NCBI RefSeq assembly: GCF_024355225.1
Contig: NZ_VCNH01000008.1
Coordinates: 186,001 to 250,000, forward strand
Reading direction: 5' to 3'
Length of the DNA stretch: 64,000 bases
Source of the DNA: Roseovarius sp. M141
Lineage (GTDB): Bacteria > Pseudomonadota > Alphaproteobacteria > Rhodobacterales > Rhodobacteraceae
The notes beneath the pieces are model-generated. The model ran no database searches, was not told the DNA's origin, and saw only the letters and a list, made by a program, of their open reading frames with translations. Shown here one piece after another: positions 46,036-54,608 of this stretch; position 1 is the stretch's first letter; each line of letters opens with the position of its first letter. Both the position numbers and the translations under genes were made by a program.

Positions 46036-47758
46036 AGCCGCGCGCAGCTGAACTGGTCTGGCGTGTATCCGCGCCACCCAGCAACAGACCGGCGTCGCCG
46101 TCGACGACGATAGACTGGGCCGATCCCATAGTATCCATCACTTCGACGACATGACCCTTGGCTTCCAGCGCCGCGACTGTATCAGCGCTGATCCCCTCTT
46201 CCACGCGCAGCACTTCCGGCAACCACTGGTGGTGGATGCGCGGCGCGACGGTGGCTTCGGCCACGTTCATACCATGGTCGACCACATTCATGATGATCTG
46301 AAGCACGGTCGTGATGATCCGCGACCCACCCGGGCTGCCCGTGACCATAAAGACTTCACCGTCTTTCATCACAATTGTCGGGCTCATCGACGACAAAGGA
46401 CGCTTGCCCGGCTCGACCGCGTTCGCATCGCCACCAATCAGGCCATAAGCGTTCATCACGCCCGGTTTGGCAGCAAAATCGTCCATTTCGTTATTCATCA
46501 AAACGCCGGTGCCGTCCGCAACCATGCCCGACCCGTAGGAGAAGTTGATCGTATAGGTGTTGGAAACGGCGTTCCCATCTTTGTCGACAATCGAGAAATG
46601 CGTGGTCTGATCGCTTTCATATGGGGTTAGATCGGCGGGTTTGATCTGATCCGACGGGGTTGCCCGGCTGCGCGATATGCCGTCGCGCGTATCAGCAGCG
46701 TATTCTTTCGAAATCAGCTCGGCCTGTGGCACATCATAAAATTCCGGGTCGCCCAGATATTCGGACCGGTCGGCATAGGCGCGTTTCATCGCCTCGGCCA
46801 TCAGGTGAATTGTTTCAGCCGAATTATGCCCCAGAAAGCTGATAGGATATTCCTCAAGCGTGTTGAGGATCTGGACGATGTGGATACCACCGGATGACGG
46901 GGGCGGCATCGAGACGATCTCGTAACCGCGGTAGGTGCCACTGACAGGATCGCGACTGACGGCCTCGTAGGCTGCCATGTCTTCCATCGTGATACGGCCC
47001 CCTGAGGCGCTCACTGCATCCACGATAGCCTGCGCCGTTTCACCTGTATAAAAGCCGTCAGGCCCCTGATCGGCAATCAGCTGAAGCGTCGCGGCCAGAT
47101 CGGCCTGAACGATGGTATCGCCCGGTTCAAAGAACGCACCGCCTTCCTTGTAAAAGATCGCCTCTGACGACGGCCATGCCTTCAGCCGCTGCTCAAGTCC
47201 GATAAGGCTATCCGCAAGATCCGCAGTGACGACGATCCCATCGCGCGCCAGTTCGATGGCAGGGGCGATCACCTCGGCCAAGGTCATGGTGCCGTATTTC
47301 TCCAATACCATTTGCATCCCTGCCACAGTGCCCGGCACCCCCGTGGCTAGACCGGAAAAGCGGGATTTCTGGCTGTCTGCGTTACCTTCATCATCAAGGA
47401 ACATGTCGCGGTCGGCACTCATGGGCGCGATCTCGCGGTAATCAATGGCCTTTGTTTCGCCGGAGTCTGCGTCATGCACAATCATGAAACCACCGCCGCC
47501 AAGGTTGCCTGCACGGGGTAACGTGACCGCCAATGCAAACGCCACGGCCACGCCAGCATCGGCCGCATTGCCGCCTGCCGCGAGAATGTCACGACCAACC
47601 TCTGCGGCGATTTGTTCCTGGGCCACGACCATGCCGTTTTCGGCCCATGCGGGGTGAATTCGGTCCATCCCGCTGTAAATCGCGGCCTCTTGTGCCAGGC
47701 TTGCGACAGGGATCAGCGCCAGTGCGCTACCTGCAAGTAATGCGAGTGTTTTCTTCAT
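46031..47758 (-). CDS. ggt: Gamma-glutamyltransferase
   Basis: A 575-residue secreted enzyme cleaving the gamma-glutamyl bond of glutathione and related peptides. The signal peptide is MKKTLALLAGSALALIPVAS, and GGGGFMIVHDADSG is present. The autoprocessing/nucleophile threonine is in QTTHFSIVDKDGNAVSNTYT, and the glycine-rich PGGSRIITTVLQ follows. The precursor should self-cleave before that threonine into large and small subunits in the periplasm. The start at 47758 has GGAGAGA upstream; 14 extra codons are open further up. The length is normal. Confidence 0.95.
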   Translation of the reverse strand: MKKTLALLAGSALALIPVASLAQEAAIYSGMDRIHPAWAENGMVVAQEQIAAEVGRDILAAGGNAADAGVAVAFALAVTLPRAGNLGGGGFMIVHDADSGETKAIDYREIAPMSADRDMFLDDEGNADSQKSRFSGLATGVPGTVAGMQMVLEKYGTMTLAEVIAPAIELARDGIVVTADLADSLIGLEQRLKAWPSSEAIFYKEGGAFFEPGDTIVQADLAATLQLIADQGPDGFYTGETAQAIVDAVSASGGRITMEDMAAYEAVSRDPVSGTYRGYEIVSMPPPSSGGIHIVQILNTLEEYPISFLGHNSAETIHLMAEAMKRAYADRSEYLGDPEFYDVPQAELISKEYAADTRDGISRSRATPSDQIKPADLTPYESDQTTHFSIVDKDGNAVSNTYTINFSYGSGMVADGTGVLMNNEMDDFAAKPGVMNAYGLIGGDANAVEPGKRPLSSMSPTIVMKDGEVFMVTGSPGGSRIITTVLQIIMNVVDHGMNVAEATVAPRIHHQWLPEVLRVEEGISADTVAALEAKGHVVEVMDTMGSAQSIVVDGDAGLLLGGADTRQTSSAARGY

Positions 47759-47809
47759 GATATTCTCTCCAGTTGCGCGGTATAAGAACAGCCTACTCAA
47801 CCCCTGCCG

Positions 47810-48147
47810 TTACGACAACTTTAAGTTTAAATCTCTTGGATTGCGCGATATGTCGCGCCTTGCAGAACGGTAGAATGCCGACCGTTTTCGGAGATAAAAG
47901 CGGCCTGGGTTCATCTGAAAGAGGTCGGGCAAGAACTCCGAATAGTCGACATCAGCGAAATGCGTGGCGTTGTGATCGCCATCCGGGCAGGTATGAATGC
48001 CAATATTGGCTCGCTCGTCCTCAGAGAACCGGCTGAAAACGGTGAGCGGGCGGTCAGAGGTCACAGATCGCAGGAAATCGGCGCAGCGGCCACCAAGCGC
48101 GGCACGATCAACGCCCTTGTTGTCTCTTACTACAAGAGCCCTGAGTT
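47810..48147 (-). pseudogene. Cobalamin-independent methionine synthase-like fragment
   Basis: The minus strand reads RFSEDERANIGIHTCPDGDH then NATHFADVDYSEFLPDLFQM. This is close to the Meth_synt_2 segment RIGVHTCPGGDxxxTHSADVDYAELLPSLF of MetE-like proteins. The text before and after is garbled and ends at a stop at 47810; upstream it is cut by the IS3 element at 48148. So only about 60 credible residues remain. It is the left edge of the scrambled mobile region. Confidence 0.55.
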
Positions 48148-48185
48148 TGGACCTGTCGCGCTTTAGTGCCGGCCCAAGTGCTCGT

Positions 48186-49043
48186 TTAAGCGACCTTTCG
48201 TTCGAAAGCGACAGGGCTTTTCCAGCCCAGTGCTGAGTGTCGGCGGCGCGGATTGTAGAAGCCATTGATGTATTCAAAGATTGCCATCTCGGCCTTCCGC
48301 CGTGTTTCCCACGGATGTCGCCAGATCAGTTCAGCCTTGATGGATTTACAGAAGGTCTCGACAGCTGCATTATCATGGCAATTGCCTTTGCCACTCATCG
48401 ATACCTTGAACCCATGTTGGCGTAGGATTTTCTGGTAGTCGTGTGAACAATACTGACTGCCACGGTCCGTGTGATGAATGCAGCCCTGGGGCGGTGACCG
48501 GAACGCAATTGCCATCTTCGATGCCCGGATCGCCAGATCACGCTTCATCCGATTTGAGACGGCCCAACCGATGATACGCCGCGAATGCAGGTCAAGGATC
48601 CCAGCGAGATACAGCCAACCCTCACGGGTCCAAACATACCTGATGTCGCCCGCCCACTTTCGATTGGGCTTGTTCGCGCTGAAGTCACGATCCAGCAGGT
48701 TTGGCGCGATGTTAAACTTGTGATCGCTATCTGTTGTCACCTTGTGCTTGCGGGTTCTGACAACGGATATGCCATTCTCACGCATCAATCTGCCGACGCG
48801 ACGGTGGCCAACATCTAGGCCGATCTCCTTCAACTCCTCCGTCATCCGTGGCCTGCCATACCTGCCCAGGCTGAGGCGCGACTGCTCTTTGATATGAGCC
48901 AACGTGACCAGATCAGATCGCTGCCTACGGCTGGCAGGGCGGGTGCGCAAAGCACGCAAGCCGCGTGGACCGACATCCATGACATGGCACATCCGGCCAA
49001 TGGAAAACGTAGATTGGGGCTCCTCGATGAACTTAAACCTCAC
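48186..49043 (-). CDS. IS3-family transposase OrfB
   Basis: 285 residues with an HTH_21-like region and the rve/DDE integrase core: first Asp in WAGDIRYVWT, second in HHTDRGSQYCSHDY, Glu in NAAVETFCKSIKAELIWR, and the usual end FYNPRRRHSALGWKSPVAFE. It starts at GTG 49043, overlapping the orfA stop, for translational coupling or frameshifting into OrfAB. It appears intact. Confidence 0.92.
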   Translation of the reverse strand: MRFKFIEEPQSTFSIGRMCHVMDVGPRGLRALRTRPASRRQRSDLVTLAHIKEQSRLSLGRYGRPRMTEELKEIGLDVGHRRVGRLMRENGISVVRTRKHKVTTDSDHKFNIAPNLLDRDFSANKPNRKWAGDIRYVWTREGWLYLAGILDLHSRRIIGWAVSNRMKRDLAIRASKMAIAFRSPPQGCIHHTDRGSQYCSHDYQKILRQHGFKVSMSGKGNCHDNAAVETFCKSIKAELIWRHPWETRRKAEMAIFEYINGFYNPRRRHSALGWKSPVAFERKVA

Positions 49044-49315
49044 GGCTTTTGGCGCGCGAAGAACACCGTGGCCCTTTTTAGGATTTCCCTTTCCTCCTTG
49101 AGAATACGGTTCTCGCGCCGGAGGCGGTCATTCTCTTGAGCCAGTCCCAAATCCTCTTTCGACACCACATCAGTGTCTCGGTGTGCTGTGATCCATTTGT
49201 TCAGCGTCGACATACCGACACCAAGATCATCAGCCACCTGCTTACGCGTCAACCCACTGGTCAGTGCGATCCGCACCGCATCTTGCCTAAATTCGTCTGT
49301 CCGCTTCAGTCCCAT
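49040..49315 (-). CDS. IS3-family transposase OrfA
   Basis: 91 residues: helix-turn-helix (MGLKRTDEFRQDAVRIALTS, then VADDLGVGMSTLNKWI) and a leucine-zipper-like coiled coil (ENDRLRRENRILKEEREILK) ending ATVFFARQKP, the classic OrfA layout. It binds the IS ends together with OrfB. Confidence 0.92.
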   Translation of the reverse strand: MGLKRTDEFRQDAVRIALTSGLTRKQVADDLGVGMSTLNKWITAHRDTDVVSKEDLGLAQENDRLRRENRILKEEREILKRATVFFARQKP

Positions 49316-49380
49316 AGTCAGTCTCCCTTGTTGCAGTAAATGCTATCAAAGGAGCGGCACTAAAGCGCGACAGGTCCAGT

Positions 49381-49640
49381 ATGTGTCGCTGAGTGACAGC
49401 ACAAAGGCGACATATCGGCGCGAGATCGAACGGTTGCGCGATGAGCATGGGCACCGGCTGGTCGAGCAGATGAAACGTCAGCACGTTGTGAAGCTCTTGG
49501 AGCCGCTGACAGATCGGCCCTCAGCTCGCAACAACCGCCTGCGGATGTTGCGCATGTTGCTCAACCACGGCGTTGAAATCGGCTGGCGGCCTGACAATCC
49601 AACGGCGGCGATCAAGAAAATGCGCACCGGGTCGCAGGGG
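49381..49640 (+). pseudogene. Tyrosine recombinase N-terminal fragment
   Basis: Directly after the IS3 end the plus strand reads LSDSTKATYRREIERLRDEH, HVVKLLEPLTDRPSARNNRL and RMLLNHGVEIGWRPDNPTAA. This is the core-binding (SAM-like) domain of a phage-type integrase. Both ends are cut by insertion sequences (48148-49380 and 49641-51011), and the catalytic domain is absent. It is not the same gene as the intact integrase at 55340. Confidence 0.7.
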
Positions 49641-49842
49641 TTAGAGGTGGCCTGACAAATCTGAACAGTTGAGTTAGGTGGATTTTCTGCTCCCAATCCG
49701 GCAGCTTTGTCGGGATTAAGGAGCGAAGATGACAAGACGTCCCAGACGGAACCACAGCCCAGCCTTCAAGGCGAAGGTCGCATTGGCGGCGTTGAAGGGC
49801 GACAGAACGATGAGCGAGCTGGCGACACAGTTTGATCTGCAT

Positions 49843-49883
49843 CTATTACCGGCAGTGCATTCGCACAGCGAATGTCATGAGAG
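49843..49883 (+). repeat. 41-bp hairpin element, copy 1
   Basis: It is inserted between the codons for FDLH and ANQIK of orfA. The left part CTATTACCGGCAG is followed by a stem CATTCGC-ACA-GCGAATG and a right part ending GAGAG(G). It shares flanks, but not stem sequence, with the elements at 50067 and 54115. Confidence 0.75.
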
Positions 49884-50066
49884 GCCAACCAGATCAAGCA
49901 GTGGAAGGACCGGCTCCTGGACGGCGTGTCAGATGTGTTTGACGATAAGCCCAATGCGTCGAGGGAGCCGGAGATCGATGTCAAATCTCTGCATGCGAAG
50001 ATTGGCCAGCTAGCGCTGGAAAATGATTTTTCAGAAGGAGCGCTCGACAAGGCCGGTCTGTTGTCC

Positions 50067-50106
50067 CGCTGCCCGGCAGGCGATTGCATAGCAATCTGCC
50101 GAGAGG
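50067..50106 (+). repeat. 40-bp hairpin element, copy 2
   Basis: It is inserted at the end of orfA, between LLS and ERKEMT codons. Left part CGCTGCCCGGCAG, stem GATTGC-ATA-GCAATC, right part TGCCGAGAGG. It is the copy closest to a consensus. Confidence 0.8.
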
Positions 50107-50118
50107 GAGCGCAAGGAA

Positions 50119-50949
50119 ATGACGGACCCGAACCACAGGCTGAGCCTTACACGGCAGGCTAGGCTTCTCGGGATCAGCCGAGGGAGTCTCTACTATGAAC
50201 CACGCCCGACCAGCGACGCGGACCTCAAGCTGATGCGCCGGATCGACGCGCTGCACATGGAATATCCGTTTGCTGGCAGTCGGATGATGAAGGGCCTGCT
50301 CAGGCAGGAAAGCTTCACCGTCGGGCGGCTGCATGTCGCGACCTGCATGAAGATCATGGGCATCGAGGCGCTCTATCGCAGGCCAAACACGTCGAAACCG
50401 GCACCCGGCCACAAGATATATCCCTATCTGCTGCGCAAACTGGCCGTGACCCGCCCCAATCAGGTCTGGGCGATGGACATTACATACATCCCAATGGCCC
50501 GAGGGTTCGTCTATCTGGTTGCGGTTCTGGACTGGTTCAGCCGCAAAGTGCTGGCCTGGCGGCTGTCGGTGACGCTGGAAACCGCACCGTGCCTGGAGGC
50601 TTTGAATGAAGCCATGCGCAGATATGGCAAACCGGAGATCATGAATACGGATCAGGGGTCACAGTTCACATCCATCGACTTCATCAAGGCGCTGAAGGAC
50701 GCCGACATCCAGATCAGCATGGACGGCAAAGGGGCCTGGCGCGACAACGTCTTTGTCGAACGCCTCTGGCGGAGCATAAAATACGAAGAGGTCTATTTGC
50801 ACGCCTACGACAGCGTGTCGGCAGCCCGCAGCGGCATTGCCCGCTACCTGACGTTCTATAACACAAGGAGACCGCATTCATCGCTGGACGGGCAGACGCC
50901 CCATCAGGCATATCACATCAAGCCGCAGCCAATCCCGGTGGCGGCATAA
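50119..50949 (+). CDS. IS3-family transposase OrfB
   Basis: 276 residues from ATG 50119: HTH region LSLTRQARLLGISRGSLYYE and DDE core (Asp in VWAMDITYIPMARGF, Asp in MNTDQGSQFTS, Glu in NVFVERLWRSIKYEEVYL), ending RPHSSLDGQTPHQAYH. It is intact, but its partner orfA is broken upstream. Confidence 0.92.
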   Translation: MTDPNHRLSLTRQARLLGISRGSLYYEPRPTSDADLKLMRRIDALHMEYPFAGSRMMKGLLRQESFTVGRLHVATCMKIMGIEALYRRPNTSKPAPGHKIYPYLLRKLAVTRPNQVWAMDITYIPMARGFVYLVAVLDWFSRKVLAWRLSVTLETAPCLEALNEAMRRYGKPEIMNTDQGSQFTSIDFIKALKDADIQISMDGKGAWRDNVFVERLWRSIKYEEVYLHAYDSVSAARSGIARYLTFYNTRRPHSSLDGQTPHQAYHIKPQPIPVAA

Positions 50950-51139
50950 CCGAGCGGGAAATCCACCAAGAAACGGCGCGGAACTGTTCAGACACACCGA
51001 ACCACCTCTAAGTATCAGTTGAAACTCAGATCAGGTCTCCAAAGCAAAAGGGCTTTAATATTGCGGTCCATATTTAATGCTAGTCACCCGGAACCAAATT
51101 TGCCATCATTGATATGAGGCAAATTTTGGGGGGTACGGC

Positions 51140-51667
51140 ATGCGGGGTCGGGCATCTGTTGCGATTTCACTCAGCGATGAGGAGCGCGGTTTTCTGGAAG
51201 CGCAGTTGCGCAGGCACAAGGCGGCGCGGTCGCTGTCCGACAGGTGCCGGATCGTGTTGAGGTGCGCTGACGGCCTGACCAGCAAGGAGATCGCCGCCGA
51301 ACTCGGCCATTCCGAGCATACGGTCGGCAAGTGGCGGCGGCGGTTTGCCGAGCAGCGCATCGAAGGCCTTTCTGACGAGTATCGCGCGGGCCGCCCACGA
51401 ACGATCTCGGACGAACAGGTTGCCGATGTGATCAAACGAACGCTGGAAACCACGCCAAAGGATGCAACCCATTGGTCGATCCGGTCGATGGCCGAAGAAA
51501 TCGGCCTGTCACACACCACGATTCGCCGCATCTGGAACGCCTTTGGGCTGCAGCCGCACCGCGCTGAAACCTTCAAGCTGTCCACCGACCCGCTGTTCGT
51601 GGACAAGGTGCAGGACGTGGTCGGCCTCTACATGTCGCCGCCGAACCGGGCTATCGTATTGTGTGTA
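51140..51667 (+). pseudogene. IS630-family transposase, N-terminal half
   Basis: About 176 residues: ISLSDEERGFLEAQLRRHKA, helix-turn-helix GLTSKEIAAELGHSEHTVGK WRRRF, winged region EEIGLSHTTIRRIWNAFGL, up to YMSPPNRAIVLCV where the reading frame meets the inserted element. Joined to 53175 by one copy of TGTGTAG, the frame continues as LCVDEKSQI, restoring the first catalytic aspartate. Confidence 0.88.
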
Positions 51668-53174
51668 GTCCAATCTGAACAACTTCCAGACATCTGATTT
51701 TGCTGGGAAACAGGTCGATTTTGTTGAGTCATAAGTGCAGGGTTTGGTATTGTGTGGGCAGAAACTCTGCAATTATGAGCCGTGATATGAAGCCGCGAAA
51801 ACCGCCCCCGGAACAAGACGATCTTCTGCGCGCCCGATTGGTCGAGATGATCGACATGCGCCATGAGCTGGTGAAGCTGGCCGCCCTGATTGACTGGGAC
51901 ATCTTCGAGCGGGAATGGGCCGGGTTCTTTCCGTCCCATACCGGCCGCCCGGCGACGCCGCCGCGGCTGGTTGCGGGGTTGTGCTACCTCCAGCATGCCT
52001 TCGCGCTCTCGGACGAGGCGGTCGTGGCCCGGTGGGCCGAAAACCCGTATTGGCAGCATTTCTGCGGCGAGACGTTCTTTCAGCACCGCCTGCCAATCGA
52101 CCCGTCGTCGCTGACCCGGTGGCGCAAACGGATCGGCGAGGAAGGTGTCGAGTGGCTGCTGACCCAGACGATCGAGGCCGGGAAACGCGCCGGGGCGGTG
52201 AAGAGCGATGACCTCAAGCGGGTCACGGTGGATACCACGGTGATGGAAAAGAACATCGCACACCCGACGGATGCGCGGCTGTATGAGACGGCGCGGCGCA
52301 AGCTGGTCGGGCTGGCCCGCGAGGCCGGGATCGGCCTGCGCCAGAACTACAACCGCCTCGCACCCCGGCTGGCCGGCCAGGTGGGCCGCTATGCCCATGC
52401 CCGCCAATTCAAGCGGATGCGCAAGGCACTGCGCCGTCTCAAGGGCTACACCGGTCGCGTGCTGCGCGACGTCGAGCGGCAACTGGACAAGGTTCCGGAA
52501 GGGGCGTTGAGGGCGCGCCTGGTGGAGATGATCGTGCTGGTGAGCCGGCTGCTGGCGCAGAAGCCGAAGGACAGGGGCAAGCTCTACAGCCTGCATGAAC
52601 CGGCGGTGGACTGCATCTCCAAGGGCAAGGCGCACAAACGCTACGAGTTCGGCACCAAAGTCAGCGTGGCCACGACCAACCGAGGCGGCTTCGTGGTCGG
52701 GATGCGGGCGCTGCCGGGGAATCCCTACGATGGCCACACGCTGAGCGAGGCCTTGGAGCAGGTCGAAATCCTGACCGACCAGCGGCCCGAGATGGCCTTT
52801 GTCGATCGCGGATACCGTGGCCACGGCGTCGAGAATGTGAAGGTCTTCCTCAGCGGTGCCAAGCGTGGCGTAACCCGAACCATCGCCAGGCTCCTGCGAC
52901 GGCGAAGCGCAATCGAACCGATGATCGGCCACATGAAGAACGACGGACGCCTGACGCGAAGCCCCTTGAAGGGAACCGCCGGAGATGCCCTCTTCGCCGT
53001 CCTTTGCGGCTGTGGTCACAACATTCGCATGATCCTCAGGCACCTTAGGGTCCTTTTGTCTCAACTGATTTGGCTGATCTGCCAAGCATGCATGATCGTT
53101 CACGCGGAAATGGCACGTGATCGAAGAGGTCAGGGCGGCAAACTGGCAACCTGATGGCGATGTTCAGGACGGAC
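51668..53174 (+). mobile_element. IS5-like insertion sequence with 7-bp target duplication
   Basis: 1507 bp inserted in the IS630 transposase gene. TGTGTAG occurs directly before (51661-51667) and after (53175-53181). The ends show an imperfect inverted repeat, TCCAATCTGAACAAC against GTCCGTCCTGAACATC. One intact transposase gene fills it. It is the youngest insertion in this cluster by stratigraphy. Confidence 0.85.
51775..53154 (+). CDS. IS5-family transposase
   Basis: 459 residues. The N-terminal DUF772-type region has FFPSHTGRPATPPRLVAGLC and HFCGETFFQHRLPIDPSSLT. The DDE domain has Asp in VTVDTTVMEKNIAHPTD, Asp in MAFVDRGYRGHGVENV and Glu in AIEPMIGHMKNDGRL. A long Arg/Lys-rich insert sits between the first two. 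ATG 51775 is preferred; 25 codons upstream are open but reach into the terminal repeat. It appears functional. Confidence 0.88.
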   Translation: MSRDMKPRKPPPEQDDLLRARLVEMIDMRHELVKLAALIDWDIFEREWAGFFPSHTGRPATPPRLVAGLCYLQHAFALSDEAVVARWAENPYWQHFCGETFFQHRLPIDPSSLTRWRKRIGEEGVEWLLTQTIEAGKRAGAVKSDDLKRVTVDTTVMEKNIAHPTDARLYETARRKLVGLAREAGIGLRQNYNRLAPRLAGQVGRYAHARQFKRMRKALRRLKGYTGRVLRDVERQLDKVPEGALRARLVEMIVLVSRLLAQKPKDRGKLYSLHEPAVDCISKGKAHKRYEFGTKVSVATTNRGGFVVGMRALPGNPYDGHTLSEALEQVEILTDQRPEMAFVDRGYRGHGVENVKVFLSGAKRGVTRTIARLLRRRSAIEPMIGHMKNDGRLTRSPLKGTAGDALFAVLCGCGHNIRMILRHLRVLLSQLIWLICQACMIVHAEMARDRRGQGGKLAT

Positions 53175-53181
53175 TGTGTAG

Positions 53182-53750
53182 ATGAAAAATCCCAGATTCA
53201 GGCGCTGGATCGCGAACAGCCGGTGTTGCCCATGGCCCCCGGCGTGGCCGAGCGGAGAACCCATACCTACACCCGAAACGGCACGACATCGTTGTTTGCC
53301 GCCCTCGACATTGCCACCGGAGCGGTGATCGGGAAGTGCTACAAACGCCACCGCGCGACGGAGTTCCTCGACTTCCTCAAGGAACTCGACCGCAGGATAC
53401 CCAAGGGGCGGGACGTGCATATCGTCATGGATAACTACGCCACCCACAAGACGCCGGGGGTCAAGGCATGGCTGGCGCGCCGCCCGCACTGGCATGTGCA
53501 TTTCACACCGACATCGGCAAGCTGGCTGAACCAGGTCGAACGCTGGTTTGCCGAGTTAACCCGCAAACAAATCCAGCGCGGCGTTCACCGCTCTGTCGCG
53601 GAACTCGAAGCCGATATCGCCGCATTTATCGATGCCCACAACGAGAACCCCAAGCCCTACAAATGGGTCAAGTCCGCCGACGAAATCCTAGCCTCCGTCA
53701 AAAGGTTCTGTCAGAAAACACTGGCAGGAACTTCAGATTCAGGTGACTAG
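53182..53750 (+). pseudogene. IS630-family transposase, C-terminal half
   Basis: It continues the interrupted gene: SQIQALDREQPVLPMAPGVA, LFAALDIATGAVIGKCYKRH, the second aspartate in DVHIVMDNYATHKTPGVKAW, and the glutamate in SWLNQVERWFAELTRKQIQR. The stop TAG at 53748-53750 uses the duplicated TA target, so the element borrows its last bases from the insertion site. Confidence 0.88.
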
Positions 53751-54190
53751 GCTCTGGACCCATTGATTGGCTTGAAGCTACGAGTCCTTGATGATTCAAG
53801 CTCCCGGAGTGATGGGGGGTGCTGATGAGCAATTTTTACGGGCTGAGCGAAGATTAGATAGCGCGGTTTCGGCCATATTTTCCGAAGAGCCATGGGGTAC
53901 CGCGTGTCGGTGACCAGCGCGTTCTGAGTGGCATTATCTTCATAAATCGCAATGGGTTGCGCTGGCGCGATGCTCCCCGGGAGTATGGTCCGCACAAGAC
54001 CCTCTACAACCGCTGGAAACGGTGGAGCGACATTGGGGGTGTTCGCGCGAATCATGACGGGCCTGGCCGCCGAGGCACCCGACCACAAGACAATCTCGAT
54101 TGATGCAACCTATCCGCTGCCCGACAGGGGTTTGCCTACAAACCACGAGAGGGTCAAAGCACACCGCACGGCCTCGAGCCTGAGATCCTA
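53751..54190 (+). pseudogene. IS5-family transposase remnant, N-terminal
   Basis: From ATG 53824 the plus strand reads MSNFYGLSED, a TAG stop, then IARFRPYFPKSHGVPRVGDQ, VLSGIIFINRNGLRWRDAPR, YGPHKTLYNRWKRWSDI and a shift into TISIDATY. A hairpin element then interrupts it, and KAHRTASSL follows. It ends abruptly at about 54190 in a mobilisation gene. In intact copies the stop codon is Gln and the text reads IDATYLKAHRTASSL. It is dead by nonsense, frameshift, insertion and truncation. Confidence 0.8.
54115..54153 (+). repeat. 39-bp hairpin element, copy 3
   Basis: It is inserted in the codon for Leu of IDATY-L-KAHR. Left part CGCTGCCCGACAG, stem GGTTTG-CCTA-CAAACC, right part ACGAGAGGG. Removing it restores TAT-CTC-AAA-GCA. 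The flanks match copy 2 at nearly every base while the stem differs, yet stays fully paired. Confidence 0.8.
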
Positions 54191-54342
54191 GAGCGCGCCG
54201 TCGCGCGTCGATCGAGCAGGTAGCTCGAGACGCTGAGACCCGCCTCCTCGGCTTCGGCCTTCACGGCCTTCCATTCGGCATCGGTCGCTGAGATTTCGCG
54301 CCGCTTCACCTTCATACTGTCGTGTTTGCGTGGACGTGCCAT
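54188..54342 (-). pseudogene. Truncated MobC-like mobilisation protein
   Basis: From ATG 54342 (GGAGGAG 4 bases upstream) the minus strand reads MARPRKHDSMKVKRREISAT, then DAEWKAVKAEAEEAGLSVSS YLLDRR. This is the ribbon-helix-helix start of plasmid relaxosome accessory proteins (MobC/TraJ type). It is cut off at the IS5 remnant after about 50 residues. It indicates that a mobilisable plasmid or integrative element once lay here. Confidence 0.6.
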
Positions 54343-54407
54343 CCGCTCCTCCTTCGGGGATCAACATGGCTCCAGCGGGTTTTACCCCCGGCGTTAGAGG
54401 AGCCTTG

Positions 54408-54587
54408 ATGTCAAGATCAACGAGGACCGTGAAAATCGAAAATGCTAATTTTGAGTATCTGGCATCAAATCCGACTTCCTCAAAAGGGAGCGCGGCGCGT
54501 TTCCTTTACAAGCAAGCGGAGCTTAGGTCGGGCAATGTTAAGTCAAACGTGAATCTTGCAGATTTCCCATATTTTTCCACAGGTTAA
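54408..54587 (+). CDS. Small open frame, unrecognised
   Basis: 59 residues from ATG 54408 (MSRSTRTVKIENANFEYLAS). There is no family resemblance and no strong ribosome site. The 3' part overlaps a duplicated segment (see 54875) on the opposite strand, so it may be a shadow. Confidence 0.2.
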   Translation: MSRSTRTVKIENANFEYLASNPTSSKGSAARFLYKQAELRSGNVKSNVNLADFPYFSTG

Positions 54588-54608
54588 TTGCCTTCAGAGG
54601 AAGTTAGG

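Larger units (their letters stand above)
48148..49380 (-). mobile_element. IS3-family insertion sequence (IS51-like), apparently intact
   Basis: 1233 bp bounded by perfect 24-bp inverted ends, TGGACCTGTCGCGCTTTAGT (48148 on) and its complement ending at 49380. It carries orfA and orfB on the minus strand, joined by an overlapping GTGA. The flanks (GTT on the left, GTA on the right) do not form an exact target duplication. The sequences on each side belong to unrelated genes, suggesting deletion or recombination after insertion. Confidence 0.85.
49729..50118 (+). pseudogene. IS3-family OrfA interrupted by two 40-bp insertions
   Basis: Frame 1 reads TRRPRRNHSPAFKAKVALAA LKGDRTMSELATQFDLH and is then broken. 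After 41 foreign bases the protein resumes as ANQIKQWKDRLLDGVSDVFD and ALDKAGLLS, where a second 40-base insertion falls just before the orfB start region (ERKEMTDPNH). Removing the two insertions restores a normal OrfA, which shows that they came in later. Confidence 0.8.
49641..51011 (+). mobile_element. IS3-family insertion sequence with damaged orfA
   Basis: About 1371 bp. The ends share TTAGAGGTGG (49641-49650, and its complement at 51002-51011), then ten divergent bases, then CTGAACAGTT, and further in GGTGGATTT. orfB is intact, but orfA is broken by two short hairpin insertions (49843 and 50067). There is no clear target duplication. It should be immobile unless helped in trans. Confidence 0.75.
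51083..53747 (+). mobile_element. IS630-family element split by an IS5-like element
   Basis: The ends GTCACC (51083 on) and GGTGAC (to 53747) are flanked on each side by TA, the target duplication typical of IS630/Tc1-mariner elements. The inner 1507 bp (51668-53174) belong to a second IS. The transposase halves are listed separately. 51012-51082, between the two neighbouring elements, holds nothing recognisable. Confidence 0.85.
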
